Part shown: piece after piece, positions 15,802-24,310 of the stretch
How the letters are laid out: each line of letters begins with the position of its first letter
Position numbering within the stretch: position 1 is the first letter of the stretch
NCBI GenBank assembly: GCA_021802585.1
Contig: JAJZRQ010000010.1
Coordinates: 1-58,442 of the forward strand
Origin: Chloroflexota bacterium
Lineage (GTDB): Bacteria > Chloroflexota > Limnocylindria > Limnocylindrales > CSP1-4
DNA length: 58,442 nt
Reading direction: 5' to 3'
Position numbers and translations under genes: made by a program
Notes under the pieces: generated by a model
The model's database searches: none
What the model was told of the DNA's origin: nothing
Seen by the model: the letters and a program-made list of their open reading frames with translations, nothing else

Positions 15802-17631
15802 CTACTCCACCGTCACCGACTTCGCCAGGTTCCGCGGCTGGTCGACGTCCGTGCCCCGGGCGACAGCGGTGTGATAAGCGAACAGCTGGAGCGGGATGAT
15901 CGCGAGGATCGGGCTCAGCGCCTCGACCGTGTCCGGGACCCACAGGACGTCGTCCGCGTACCGTTCGATCTGGGCGTCTCCCTCGGTCGCCACGGCGATG
16001 ACCCGCGCGTCGCGGGCCCGTCCCTCGAGGATGTTGCTGATGAGCTTGTCGTAGACCGACGACCGCGTCGCGACCGCCACGAGCGGGCACTCGACGTCGA
16101 GGAGGCTGATGGGGCCGTGCTTCAGCTCGCCCGCCGCGTAGCCCTCGGCGTGGACGTAGCTGACCTCCTTGAGCTTGAGGGCGCCCTCGAGGGCGGCCGG
16201 ATAGGAGGTCCCGCGCCCGACGAACATGAACCCCCGGCTGTTGACGTAGCGCCGGGCGAGGTCCCGCACGCCGGCGCTCGCGTCGAGCGCCCGCTGGGCG
16301 GCGTCGGGAAGCGCCCGCAGCGACGCCACGAGGGCCCGCTCCTCGGCCGCGCCGAAGGCGCCCCGCGCCCGGGCGATCGCCGCGGCGACCATCACGAGGG
16401 TCGCCACCTGGGTCGTGAAGGTCTTCGAGGCCGCCACCGCGATCTCGGGCCCCGCCTGGAGGAACAGGACCGCGTCGGCCTCGCGGGTGATCGCCGAGCC
16501 GACGGTGTTCGTCACGGCGACGATCGGGCAGCCCTGCTCGCGCGCGTAGCGCGTCGGCGCGATCGTGTCGGCCGTCTCCCCGGACTGCGTCACGGCGATG
16601 ACGAGCGTCGACGCGTCGAGGGGCGGCGGGCTGTAGCGGAACTCGGAGCCGACCGTGAGGCGCGCCGGGAGGCCCGTCCAGCGCTCGATGAGGGCCGCCC
16701 CGACGAGCGAGGCGTAGGAGGCCGTCCCGCAGGCCACGAGCTCCACGCGGGTGATCCCCCGGAGGACGTCGGCGAGCGGCGCGAGCTCGTCGACGCGGAG
16801 CTCGTCGTCGGCCGTCACGCGGCCGGCGAGGCACTGGCGGAGGGCCTGCGGCTGCTCGTGGATCTCCTTGAGCATGAAGTGCGGGAAGCCGCCCTTCTCG
16901 GCCGCCTCCGCGGTCCACGTGATCTCGGTCACGGCGCGCTCGCGCGGCGCGCCGGCGACGTCAGTGATCGCGACCCCCCACGGCCGGAGGTCGGCGACGT
17001 CGCCCTCCTCGAGGAAGACGACCCGCCGCGTGTGCGGCAGGAGGGCGGCGACGTCGGAGGCGAGGAAGGACTCGCCGTCGGCGACGCCGACGACGAGGGG
17101 CACGTTCATCCGCGCGCCAACGAGGCGGTCGGGCTCGGCGCGGTGCATGACCGCGACGGCGTACGCTCCCTGCGCCCGCGCGAGCGCCGCTCGGGTCGCG
17201 GCTGCGAGGTCGCCGGCGTACGCCTCCTCGACGAGGTGGGCGAGCGCCTCCGTGTCGGTCTCCGACGAGAGGCGATGGCCGCGCGCCTCGAGCTCATCGC
17301 GGAGCTCCCGGAAGTTCTCGATGATCCCGTTGTGGATGACCGTGATCTCGCCGGTGCAGTCGACGTGCGGGTGCGCGTTGAGGTCGTTGGGCCGGCCGTG
17401 CGTCGCCCAGCGGGTGTGGGCGAGCCCGATCCCCGAGCTCGGCGTGCGGTCGGCGATCGCGGCGGCGAGGTTCGCGAGCTTGCCGGCCTTCTTCTCGACG
17501 AAGAGGTCGCCCGCCTCCGTCACGAGGGCGATCCCCGCGGAGTCGTAGCCCCGGTACTCGAGGCGCCGCAGCCCTTCCATGAGGATCGGGCCCGCCGCGC
17601 GTGGTCCCGTGTAGCCGACGATTCCGCACAT
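15802..17631 (-). CDS. glmS: Glutamine-fructose-6-phosphate aminotransferase (isomerizing)
   Basis: GlmS makes glucosamine-6-P from fructose-6-P and glutamine, the entry to UDP-GlcNAc. The 609-residue protein begins MCGIVGY, so Cys2 becomes the N-terminal nucleophile; the ATG 15 bases upstream is therefore rejected. The glutaminase domain has EYRGYDSAGIAL and THTRW-like AHTRWATHGRP; two SIS domains follow, with VACGTASYAS, SQSGET-like TQSGETADT and GRGTSYPAALEGALKLKE, ending in NLAKSVTVE. It sits between glmM and acpS. Confidence 0.97.
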   Translation of the reverse strand: MCGIVGYTGPRAAGPILMEGLRRLEYRGYDSAGIALVTEAGDLFVEKKAGKLANLAAAIADRTPSSGIGLAHTRWATHGRPNDLNAHPHVDCTGEITVIHNGIIENFRELRDELEARGHRLSSETDTEALAHLVEEAYAGDLAAATRAALARAQGAYAVAVMHRAEPDRLVGARMNVPLVVGVADGESFLASDVAALLPHTRRVVFLEEGDVADLRPWGVAITDVAGAPRERAVTEITWTAEAAEKGGFPHFMLKEIHEQPQALRQCLAGRVTADDELRVDELAPLADVLRGITRVELVACGTASYASLVGAALIERWTGLPARLTVGSEFRYSPPPLDASTLVIAVTQSGETADTIAPTRYAREQGCPIVAVTNTVGSAITREADAVLFLQAGPEIAVAASKTFTTQVATLVMVAAAIARARGAFGAAEERALVASLRALPDAAQRALDASAGVRDLARRYVNSRGFMFVGRGTSYPAALEGALKLKEVSYVHAEGYAAGELKHGPISLLDVECPLVAVATRSSVYDKLISNILEGRARDARVIAVATEGDAQIERYADDVLWVPDTVEALSPILAIIPLQLFAYHTAVARGTDVDQPRNLAKSVTVE

Positions 17632-17657
17632 GCCGTCCGAACCCACCTCCGCTCCCC

Positions 17658-17677
17658 GGGCGCCCGCGCCGGCGCCC
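17658..17677 (-). other. Hairpin in the glmS leader
   Basis: A 7-bp inverted repeat (GGGCGCC / GGCGCCC, 6-nt loop) lies in the 55-bp gap between glmM and glmS. It could be a weak attenuator or simply reflect GC richness. The gap is far too short for a glmS ribozyme. Confidence 0.3.
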
Positions 17678-17686
17678 GCCGGGACG

Positions 17687-19018
17687 CTAGTGTAGGCGCT
17701 CCCCCGCCAGGGCAGCGAGGCCGTCGGCGAGCTCGGCGACGAGCGCCGCGTCGGTGCCCTCGACCATCACGCGGAGCGCCGGCTCCGTGCCGGACGGCCG
17801 GACGAGGACGCGGCCGTTCGCGCCGAGCCGGGTCCGGGCGTCCTCGATCGCCACCCCGAGGACCGGATCGGCCTCCCACTGCTCCTTGCGGCGCGCGACG
17901 ACGGCCCGCTGCTCCTGCGGGAGGAGCGGGATCGCCGCCGCGAGCTCGTCGATCGACCGGTCCGCCCGCCCGAGGATCCCGAGGAGCTCGAGGCCGGTGA
18001 CGAGCCCGTCCCCGGAGCTCGTGTGCTCGAGGACGATGACGTGGCCGCTCTTCTCCCCGCCGAGCCCGGCGCCGGTCACCTGCATTCCCTCGAGGATGTA
18101 CTTGTCGCCGACCGGAGTGCGGACGAGGCGGCCGCCCGCCGCGCCGAGCGCGACCTCGAGCCCGCCGTTCGAGAGGACGGTGACGACGAGGATCCCGCCG
18201 GGGAGGGCGCCCCGGGCGAGGCGGTCGAGGGCACAGACCCCGAGGAGCTGGTCGCCGTCGACGACGCGCCCCTGGCGGTCCACGACGACGAGGCGGTCGG
18301 CGTCGCCGTCGAGGGCGAAGCCGAGGTCGGCCCCGCGGGCCGCGACCGCGGCGACGAGCGAGGCCGGGGCCGTCGCCCCGCACCCGGCGTTGATGTTCAC
18401 GCCGTCGGGCTCGTTGTGGACGACGTCGACCCGGGCCCCGGTCGCGGCGAGGATCTCGGGGGCCGTGGCGCCGCCGGCACCGTTCGCGCAGTCGAGGACG
18501 ATGTGGAGGTCACATGGCGTCGCCCGGGCGAGGCGGAGCCGGTCGGCGCGGTAGCGATCGACGAGCCCGGGGGCGTCGACGACGCGGCCGATCCCGGCGT
18601 TCCGCGGCCCGCCGAGCTCCTCGGCCCGCCAGATGAGCGCCTCGAGCGCGTCCTCCGCCGGGTCGTCGAGCTTGAGCCCCCGGCTGTCGAGGACCTTGAG
18701 GCCGTTGTCGTCGGCCGGGTTGTGGGACGCCGACACCATGACCCCGGCGGCGAAGTCCCCCGTCCCGGCCAGGTACGCGAGGGCCGGGGTCGGGAGGACG
18801 CCCGCGACTCGGACGTCGCTCCCGAGGCTGGCCGCGCCGGCCGCGATCGCCGCCACGAGCATCCCGCCCGAGCGTCGCGTGTCCTGGCCGACGACGAGCG
18901 ACCCGCCGGCCCCGACGAGCTCATGGGAGACGGCGCGCCCGAGGGCGTACGCGAGCGGGGGCCGCAGGTCGACGTTCGCGACCCCCCGGATCCCATCCGT
19001 GCCGAACAGCCGGCCCAT
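17687..19018 (-). CDS. glmM: Phosphoglucosamine mutase
   Basis: GlmM converts glucosamine-6-P to glucosamine-1-P, between GlmS and GlmU. The 443-residue protein shows FGTDGIRGVAN at the N-terminus, the active phosphoserine in VSASHNPADDNG (S98), the Mg-binding DGDADRLVVVD, GEKSGH and the phosphate-binding RPSGTEPALRVM near the end, all in normal order and spacing. The ATG is two bases after cdaR. The cdaA-cdaR-glmM order is a well-known conserved arrangement in which CdaR and GlmM bind and control CdaA. Confidence 0.97.
   Translation of the reverse strand: MGRLFGTDGIRGVANVDLRPPLAYALGRAVSHELVGAGGSLVVGQDTRRSGGMLVAAIAAGAASLGSDVRVAGVLPTPALAYLAGTGDFAAGVMVSASHNPADDNGLKVLDSRGLKLDDPAEDALEALIWRAEELGGPRNAGIGRVVDAPGLVDRYRADRLRLARATPCDLHIVLDCANGAGGATAPEILAATGARVDVVHNEPDGVNINAGCGATAPASLVAAVAARGADLGFALDGDADRLVVVDRQGRVVDGDQLLGVCALDRLARGALPGGILVVTVLSNGGLEVALGAAGGRLVRTPVGDKYILEGMQVTGAGLGGEKSGHVIVLEHTSSGDGLVTGLELLGILGRADRSIDELAAAIPLLPQEQRAVVARRKEQWEADPVLGVAIEDARTRLGANGRVLVRPSGTEPALRVMVEGTDAALVAELADGLAALAGERLH
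17689..17694 (-). promoter_or_regulatory. Possible -10 element before glmS
   Basis: TACACT on the minus strand (17694-17689) overlaps the last codons and stop of glmM. The same hexamer serves as the -10 in the much clearer rpoB and rpsL promoters. No TTGACA-like box is found at the right distance, so this is only a candidate; it would leave a leader of about 50 nt for glmS. Confidence 0.3.
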
Positions 19019-19020
19019 CG

Positions 19021-20274
19021 TCAGGGCACCGGGCCGGGGGTCGTCGGCGCGGGAACCGGCGAGGCGACGAGGGTCGCCGTGAGCGAGACCTCCGGCGGCG
19101 ACGCGGCGACGAGGGTGACCCCGGCCGGGAGGTCGAGGCTCACGGCGACGACGCTCGTCCCTGCCCCGAGCCCCGCGACGTCGAGGCGAGCGGTGAGCTG
19201 CGCCGGGTTGACTGCGTCGAGCGCCTCGAGCGTGCCGGCGAGCGTGAGGAGGACCCGGTCGACGGCCGGCCGGTACTCCAGCCCCGGGGCCGCGTTCACG
19301 AGCTCGATCCCGGCCTCGTACGTCCGAGTCCCCGACCGCGGCCGCACGGTGATCGTGACCCGGACCTGGTCGACCCCCACGACCGCGACGCCCTGGGGGA
19401 CGACGAGCCCGACCTCGGTGACGACGTCGGCCGTCGCCCCGGCGATCGCCACGGGGCGCGTGTCGAGGGCCGAGAGCCCGGCGAGGACGTCCGCCTCCCC
19501 CTCGACCGTCACGAGCGCCGGCTGGACCTCGACCAGGGCGATCTCCGAGGAACCGGCGGGCCGCCCGGTGACGACCGGGTTCACCGGGAGCGTCCGCGTC
19601 GCCAGCTGGCTCCCGATCTGGATCGTCACCCGGATCGCGCTCGGCTGGACGTCGACGCCGTCGACGACCTCGCCGCGGGCGTCGACCGGGAGGAGCCCCA
19701 CGGTCTCGTTCACGTCGAGCCCGGAGGGATCGATCCGGACGCGGGCCTCCGCGGACGCGACGAACCGCACCGCCGACTCGGGGCCCGAGACGGCGACAGT
19801 GTCCTGGGCGACGACCGGGTCGCGGACGTCGAGGCCGGACGGGACGGAGCCGAGGTCGACCTTCACCGGCACGTCGCGCGTCACGAGCGGGTCCAGGCGG
19901 ACCGCGACCCGCGAGGGCGCGAAGTCGACGACCTGGATCCGCGGATCGACCGCCTGCACCTTCACCGGGAAGGTGGCGGGCGGTGCTCCCGGGAGGGCGG
20001 TGGCGTCGGCGAGGTCGACCGTGGCGGTGAACGCCGAGGAGGTGATCTGCGGCCGGTCCGTGCCGATCTCGAGATAGCGGACCGACGTGACGTCGTCGAT
20101 CGTCCCGAGGATGAACGTCTGCTCCGGCTGGTTGAGGACCTGGATCGGGATCCGCCCCTGGAACGTCTCGGCGGAGGCGGAGACGATGAGGCCGGCGTAG
20201 AGGAGCGTTGCCATCGCGAGCGCGGCGAGCTTGAGCGGCCAGTTGCGGAGGATGAACCCCGCGGCGGCGCGCAC
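19021..20274 (-). CDS. cdaR: YbbR-domain regulator of CdaA (CdaR)
   Basis: A 417-residue protein with an N-terminal membrane anchor (NWPLKLAALAMATLLYAGLIVSA, about 10-32) followed by several strand-rich YbbR repeats outside the membrane, recognisable by recurring FxVxVQAVDP/VxPSxVxVRLDP-like units. In Gram-positive bacteria CdaR binds the diadenylate cyclase CdaA and tunes its activity. Location between cdaA and glmM supports this. The GTG start begins 5 bp after the cdaA stop. The C-terminus ends in a Pro/Thr-rich tail. Confidence 0.9.
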   Translation of the reverse strand: MRAAAGFILRNWPLKLAALAMATLLYAGLIVSASAETFQGRIPIQVLNQPEQTFILGTIDDVTSVRYLEIGTDRPQITSSAFTATVDLADATALPGAPPATFPVKVQAVDPRIQVVDFAPSRVAVRLDPLVTRDVPVKVDLGSVPSGLDVRDPVVAQDTVAVSGPESAVRFVASAEARVRIDPSGLDVNETVGLLPVDARGEVVDGVDVQPSAIRVTIQIGSQLATRTLPVNPVVTGRPAGSSEIALVEVQPALVTVEGEADVLAGLSALDTRPVAIAGATADVVTEVGLVVPQGVAVVGVDQVRVTITVRPRSGTRTYEAGIELVNAAPGLEYRPAVDRVLLTLAGTLEALDAVNPAQLTARLDVAGLGAGTSVVAVSLDLPAGVTLVAASPPEVSLTATLVASPVPAPTTPGPVP

Positions 20275-20279
20275 CGGCG

Positions 20280-21212
20280 TCAGCGCCCCGCCTCGGCGGC
20301 GGCGCCCGACGCGTCCTCGTGCGCCTCATCGGCGGGCCCGCGCTCCCGGGCGACGCGCCCGAGGCCTCCGACCGCCGCCCGGCGGAGGCTCCCCGGGGCC
20401 GGCCACCCGAGCCGGTCGCGGAGCGTGCCGCGGCGCTCCGGGCGGAGGAGTTCGGCCAGCGCCCGCGAGAGCTGGGCCTCGTCGAGATTACGGCGGATCC
20501 GCGCCCGCTCCACGAGGCTCGCCTGGCCCGTCTCCTCGGAGACGACGACGACGACGGCGTCGGTCTGCTCGGTGATCCCGAGGGCGGCCCGGTGGCGGGT
20601 TCCGTAGCGCTCCGCCTGGAGTGTCGTCTCGGCAAGCGGCAGGAGCGCGCCGGCGGCGACGATCGTCTCGCCGCGCACGATGACCGCGCCGTCGTGGAGC
20701 GCCCCGCGGGGCGTGAAGAGCGCCTCGAGGAGGTCGGCCGTCAGGTCGCCCCGGATCATGACGCCCGTCTCGGCGATCTCCTCGAGGCCCGTCTGGCGCT
20801 CGATGACGACGAGGGCGCCGCGCCCCTCGGCCGCGAGCCGCGACGCGGCGCGCGCGACGACCCAGGCCACCCGCTCGGCGGCCCGCTGGTCGGCGGGCGA
20901 CACGAGCCAGGCGAACGAGCCGACGCGCCCGAGCCGCTCGAGGCCACGCCGGAGCTCCGGCTGGAAGACGACGACCAGGGCGAAGAGGCCGACGACCGCG
21001 CCGGCCTGGAGGAGCTGGGTGAAGAGGCGGAGGCCGGCCGCCTGGGCGATCCCGTAGATGACGAGGATCACGCTCACGCCGATCACGAGCCGCACCGCGC
21101 GGGTCCCACGGATGAGGCTGAAGATCCAGTAGATGACGACCGCGGTCAGCGCGATGTCGACGAGGGTGTTCAGCCGGATCTGGCTGGCGATCGACTGGAG
21201 GAGGTCCGACAT
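20280..21212 (-). CDS. cdaA: Diadenylate cyclase CdaA
   Basis: CdaA makes c-di-AMP from two ATP. The 310-residue protein has three hydrophobic N-terminal segments (about 15-85) and a DAC domain with both catalytic signatures: LHDGAVIV (DGA at 174-176) and GTRHRAALG (RHR at 206-208). About 35 charged residues after the core form a tail not typical of the family. Its ATG lies close to an extended -10 element, so the transcript may be almost leaderless. c-di-AMP usually governs K+ and osmolyte balance and wall integrity. Confidence 0.96.
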   Translation of the reverse strand: MSDLLQSIASQIRLNTLVDIALTAVVIYWIFSLIRGTRAVRLVIGVSVILVIYGIAQAAGLRLFTQLLQAGAVVGLFALVVVFQPELRRGLERLGRVGSFAWLVSPADQRAAERVAWVVARAASRLAAEGRGALVVIERQTGLEEIAETGVMIRGDLTADLLEALFTPRGALHDGAVIVRGETIVAAGALLPLAETTLQAERYGTRHRAALGITEQTDAVVVVVSEETGQASLVERARIRRNLDEAQLSRALAELLRPERRGTLRDRLGWPAPGSLRRAAVGGLGRVARERGPADEAHEDASGAAAEAGR

Positions 21213-21221
21213 CGTCCGCCG

Positions 21222-21230
21222 AGTGTAGCA
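21222..21230 (-). promoter_or_regulatory. Extended -10 promoter candidate for cdaA
   Basis: TGCTACACT on the minus strand (21230-21222) is a TGn-TACACT extended -10. Transcription would start near 21215, only a few bases before the cdaA ATG at 21212, giving an almost leaderless message. No -35 hexamer is seen. The rest of the 115-bp gap is GC-rich with only short inverted repeats. Confidence 0.45.
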
Positions 21231-21327
21231 CCGGCCTCCCGGCCCACCCGCACGGGGCCGCCCGCGCGGGGGCCCGCGACGGCGCGCCCAACGGCCCGCG
21301 GCCGCCGGGTCGCGGTCGAGGCCGAGG

Positions 21328-22266
21328 TCAGCCCGGCAGGTCGAGGTCGACGGCGGGCAGGCGCGCGTCCGCCGCCGCTCGCACGGCCGCGGCGAGCGCG
21401 GGGTCGCCCTCGAGGTCGGCGAGGCGGATGAGATTCCGGTACACGTCCGCGGCATGGCCGGTCCAGCCGCGGTCGACCGCCAGGTCGGCAAGGAGGAGGT
21501 GGAGCTCGACGTCGGCGGGGCGCACGCCGATCCCCTCGAGGCAGGCGTCGAAGGCGGCCGCGGCCTGGCCGCGGCCGCGGTACCCGCGGGCGGCGAGGAG
21601 GGCGGCGGCCGCCGCGCCATCGGCGTCGCCGCGGTCGGCGGCGGCCTCGAGCTCCAGGACGAGCGCCTCGGGATCCGGGGGTGCCGGCTCCAGCTCCGCC
21701 CGCGCCCCGCCGGGCACCTCGCCGACGGCGGCCCCGGCGTCGGGAGCGGGCCCTTCGTCCTCCAGCCAGGCCGCGGCGTCCACCCCGGGTGCGAGCGGTG
21801 GGGGACCCTCCTCCGGCTCGCTCCCCCCGGCGGCCCTGAGCGCGGCGGCAAGCGCCGCGTGCCGCTCCCGCCGTGCGTCGGTCGGCTCGATCGCGAGCGC
21901 GCGGCGACCCGCCTCGGCGGCGTCCGCGAGCCGGTCGCTCGCCCGGCGGAGCTCGGCGAGCCGGTCGTACACCTCCGCCGCCTCCGCCGTGCGACGGAGG
22001 ACGACGAGCGCCTGGGCACGCGCGAGGATCGCGGCGTCGTCCTCGGGGACGAGGGCGAGGGCCCGGTCGCACGCCTCGAGCGCCTCCTCCGGCTCGCCGA
22101 GCCGGAGGAGGACCCGCCCGAGGGCGATCCACGGCACGGCCCGGTCGGGGGCGATCGCGAGCGCCGCGCGGTATGCGACCGCGGCGTCCTCGAGCCGGCC
22201 CCGCGAGACCGCCACGTGGCCGGCCCGGAGGGCCTCCTTGTACCGCTCGAAGAGGGTCTCGGTCAT
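21328..22266 (-). CDS. Tetratricopeptide repeat protein
   Basis: A 312-residue soluble protein. The N-terminal half holds TPR units: AVAYRAALAIAPDRAVPWIALGRVLLRLGEPEEALEACDRALALVPED and a further RALAIEPTDARRERHAAL. A low-complexity acidic/Pro/Gly linker (about 155-205) leads to a C-terminal helical half with GYRGRGQAAAAFDACLEGIGVRPADVELHLLLADLAVDRG, again TPR-like. No signal peptide or enzyme domain is visible, so it is probably a scaffold or adaptor. It lies between rpsI and cdaA with a GGAGG Shine-Dalgarno 8 nt before the ATG. Confidence 0.82.
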   Translation of the reverse strand: MTETLFERYKEALRAGHVAVSRGRLEDAAVAYRAALAIAPDRAVPWIALGRVLLRLGEPEEALEACDRALALVPEDDAAILARAQALVVLRRTAEAAEVYDRLAELRRASDRLADAAEAGRRALAIEPTDARRERHAALAAALRAAGGSEPEEGPPPLAPGVDAAAWLEDEGPAPDAGAAVGEVPGGARAELEPAPPDPEALVLELEAAADRGDADGAAAAALLAARGYRGRGQAAAAFDACLEGIGVRPADVELHLLLADLAVDRGWTGHAADVYRNLIRLADLEGDPALAAAVRAAADARLPAVDLDLPG

Positions 22267-22289
22267 CGCCGCGGCCTCCGGAGACGGAG

Positions 22290-22313
22290 CGGGCGCCCCT
22301 CCCGGGGCGCCCG
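22290..22313 (-). terminator. Strong hairpin after rpsI
   Basis: A perfect 10-bp stem (CGGGCGCCCC / GGGGCGCCCG) with a 4-nt loop begins 5 bp after the rpsI stop. No T-run follows. It marks the end of the ribosomal-protein transcript, though read-through into the TPR gene is possible because only 23 bp separate it from that ATG. Confidence 0.65.
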
Positions 22314-22318
22314 TCGTG

Positions 22319-22717
22319 TCAGCGCTTCGTGTACTGCGGCGCCTTGCGGGCCCGCTTGAGGCCGTACTTCTTCCGCTCCTTCATCCGCGGATCGCGGGTG
22401 AGGAGGCCCGCCTGCCGAAGCGGCAGCCGATAGCCCTCGGGGTCGACGGTGAGGAGGGCCCGGGCGATGCCGTGCCGGATGGCGCCGGCCTGGCCGGTCA
22501 CGCCGCCGCCCTCGACCTTGATCATCGCGTTGTAGCGCCCCTCGGTCGCGGTCACCCGGAAGGGCATCCGAAGGTCGCCCTCGGCGATCGCGTTGCCGAA
22601 GTGCTGCTCGAGCGACCGGCCGTTGACGACGATCTCGCCCTCGCCGGGCATGAGGCGCACACGGGCGACGGCCGTCTTGCGGCGCCCGGTTCCCTGGAAG
22701 TAGGCGGGAGTGGTCAT
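22319..22717 (-). CDS. rpsI: 30S ribosomal protein S9
   Basis: 132 residues. Signature [17 protein letters not shown] at the N-terminus, [20 protein letters not shown] in the middle, and [25 protein letters not shown] at the end; the terminal KR reaches the P-site tRNA. ATG 22717 is used, with AGGAG 9 nt upstream; the preceding in-frame codon is TTG. It is the last gene of the ribosomal run and forms the usual L13-S9 pair. Confidence 0.96.
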   Translation of the reverse strand: MTTPAYFQGTGRRKTAVARVRLMPGEGEIVVNGRSLEQHFGNAIAEGDLRMPFRVTATEGRYNAMIKVEGGGVTGQAGAIRHGIARALLTVDPEGYRLPLRQAGLLTRDPRMKERKKYGLKRARKAPQYTKR

Positions 22718-22732
22718 CAAGGCATGCTCCTG

Positions 22733-23164
22733 TCAGGCGAGCGGCTCGGGCCGCTGGGCCTGGTGGGGATGGTCCGAACCGGCGTAGATCTTGAGCTTGC
22801 GGAGCTGCTTCGCGCCGAGCCGGGAGTGCGGCAGCATCCCCTTCACCGCACGGCGGACGACCTCCTCGGGGCGTCGTTCGAGGAGGTGCCCGAGGGTCTC
22901 CTCCTTGTAGCCCTGCGGGTAGCCGCTGTGGCGCGCGTAGACCTTCGAGGTCAGCTTGTCCCGCGACACCGCGATCTTCCCCGCGTTGAGGACGATCACG
23001 TGGTCGCCGGAGTCGAGGTTCGGCGTGTACGTCGGCTTGTGCTTGCCCTCGAGGACGCGGGCGATCCGTGACGCGAGCCGGCCGAGCGTCTCGTCCGTCG
23101 CATCGACGACGTACCAGCGGCGCTCGATCTCCGGCCCCCGGAGCGTGTACGTCTTCGTGGTCAT
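22733..23164 (-). CDS. rplM: 50S ribosomal protein L13
   Basis: 143 residues, usual length. Shows WYVVDATDETLGRLASRIA, the GDHVIVLNAGKIAVS segment and the signature AVKGMLPHSRLGAKQLRKLKIYAGSDHPHQAQRP. L13 is an early assembly protein of the large subunit. Its ATG overlaps the truA stop by four bases (ATGA), and S9 follows after 15 bp. Confidence 0.96.
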   Translation of the reverse strand: MTTKTYTLRGPEIERRWYVVDATDETLGRLASRIARVLEGKHKPTYTPNLDSGDHVIVLNAGKIAVSRDKLTSKVYARHSGYPQGYKEETLGHLLERRPEEVVRRAVKGMLPHSRLGAKQLRKLKIYAGSDHPHQAQRPEPLA

Positions 23165-23916
23165 CTGTCTCCGTTCATCTCCCCGGCTCGCCGTCCCAGG
23201 ACGACCCGCCGCAGGCAGAGCCCCTTCGCCGGGGCGACCGCCCCGTTGAAGGCTGGTGTCCGCGACGCGAGCGCCCCGGCCACCGCCGACTCCTCGACCT
23301 CGCCTCGGCCCACCAGGATGAGCGCGGCGGCGATCCGCCGGACCATCTGGCGGAGGAAGGCGTCGCCCGCGACGTCGATCGTCACGAGCGGGCCGTCCCC
23401 CCGGACCCGGACCCGGTGGAGGGTCCGGACCGGCTGCCGGTCCGCCGCCCCGAAGGCCGAGAAGTCGTGCCGGCCCTCGAGGACCGACCCGGCCCGCGCC
23501 ATCGCGGCGGTGTCGAGCGGGACCCGCACCCCGAGCGCGAAGCGCTCGCGGAGCGGGCTGCGCGGCCCGTTCCAGACGGTGTAGCGGTACTCCCGGTACC
23601 GCGCCGCATACCGCGGGTGGAACCCAGCCGGCACGCGCCGGAGGTCCCGGACCGCGACGTCGCGCGGCAGGAGCGCGTCGAGCGCCCGGCCGAGCTCCGC
23701 CGCCGCGAGCCGTCCGCGGTAGGTGAAGGCGATCACCTGGCCTGCCGCGTGGACTCCCGCGTCGGTCCTGCCTGCCGCGTCGACCCGCAGCCGGCTTCCG
23801 CCGGCGAGCGAGGCGAGCGCGGCCTCGAGCTCTCCCTGGACGGTCCGGGCGCCCGGCTGGGCCTGGAACCCGGCGAACTCCGTCCCGTCGTATTCGACCC
23901 GCGCGCGGTAGCGCAC
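23161..23916 (-). CDS. truA: tRNA pseudouridine(38-40) synthase TruA
   Basis: TruA makes pseudouridine at 38-40 of the anticodon arm. The 251-residue protein has EYDGTEFAGFQAQPGARTVQGELEAAL, the catalytic Asp in AGRTDAGVHAAGQV, and FLRQMVRRIAAALILVGRG near the end. GTG 23916 is preferred: a GAGAGG lies 6-7 nt upstream and similarity starts just after it, while the ATG at 23988 would overlap rplQ by 44 bp. Location between rplQ and rplM is typical. Confidence 0.93.
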   Translation of the reverse strand: MRYRARVEYDGTEFAGFQAQPGARTVQGELEAALASLAGGSRLRVDAAGRTDAGVHAAGQVIAFTYRGRLAAAELGRALDALLPRDVAVRDLRRVPAGFHPRYAARYREYRYTVWNGPRSPLRERFALGVRVPLDTAAMARAGSVLEGRHDFSAFGAADRQPVRTLHRVRVRGDGPLVTIDVAGDAFLRQMVRRIAAALILVGRGEVEESAVAGALASRTPAFNGAVAPAKGLCLRRVVLGRRAGEMNGDR

Positions 23917-23944
23917 GGGGGCACCCTCTCGGGCGCCTCGCCGG

Positions 23945-24298
23945 TCAGACGAGCTCGATCTGGACGATCGGGGCCGCGTCACCGGCACGCTGGCCGATGT
24001 GCACCAGGCGGGTGTACCCGGAGGTGCGATCGGCGTACTTGGGGGCGATCTCGTCGAAGAGCTTCCGGATGACGAGGGGCTCGTCGGGAAGCTCGGCCGC
24101 GACGGTGCGCCGCGCGGCGAGGTCGCCGCGCTTCGCGAGGGTGATCATCCGCTCGACCTGCGGGCGGATCTCCTTCGCCTTCGCCTCCGTCGTCTTCACC
24201 TTCTCGTAGCGGAACACGGAGACGATGAGGTTGCCGTAGAGGGACAGCCGCGGGCCGTGCGGGCGCCCGAGCTTGCGGCCGTCGATGCGGTGGGCCAT
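23945..24298 (-). CDS. rplQ: 50S ribosomal protein L17
   Basis: 117 residues. Starts MAHRIDGRKLGRPHGPRLSLYGNLIVSVF, where most bacteria have MRHRxxGRKLGR with RxALLRNLxxSL, and ends GYTRLVHIGQRAGDAAPIVQIELV, the family signature of the last strand. It follows rpoA by 12 bp, as in the standard alpha operon, with an AGGAG about 9 nt before the ATG. Confidence 0.95.
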   Translation of the reverse strand: MAHRIDGRKLGRPHGPRLSLYGNLIVSVFRYEKVKTTEAKAKEIRPQVERMITLAKRGDLAARRTVAAELPDEPLVIRKLFDEIAPKYADRTSGYTRLVHIGQRAGDAAPIVQIELV

Positions 24299-24310
24299 CG
24301 GTCCGGACTC

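Noticed and set aside
17632-17686. glmS ribozyme or riboswitch
   Set aside because: The gap before glmS is 55 bp, much too short for the known ribozyme, and shows only a simple GC hairpin.
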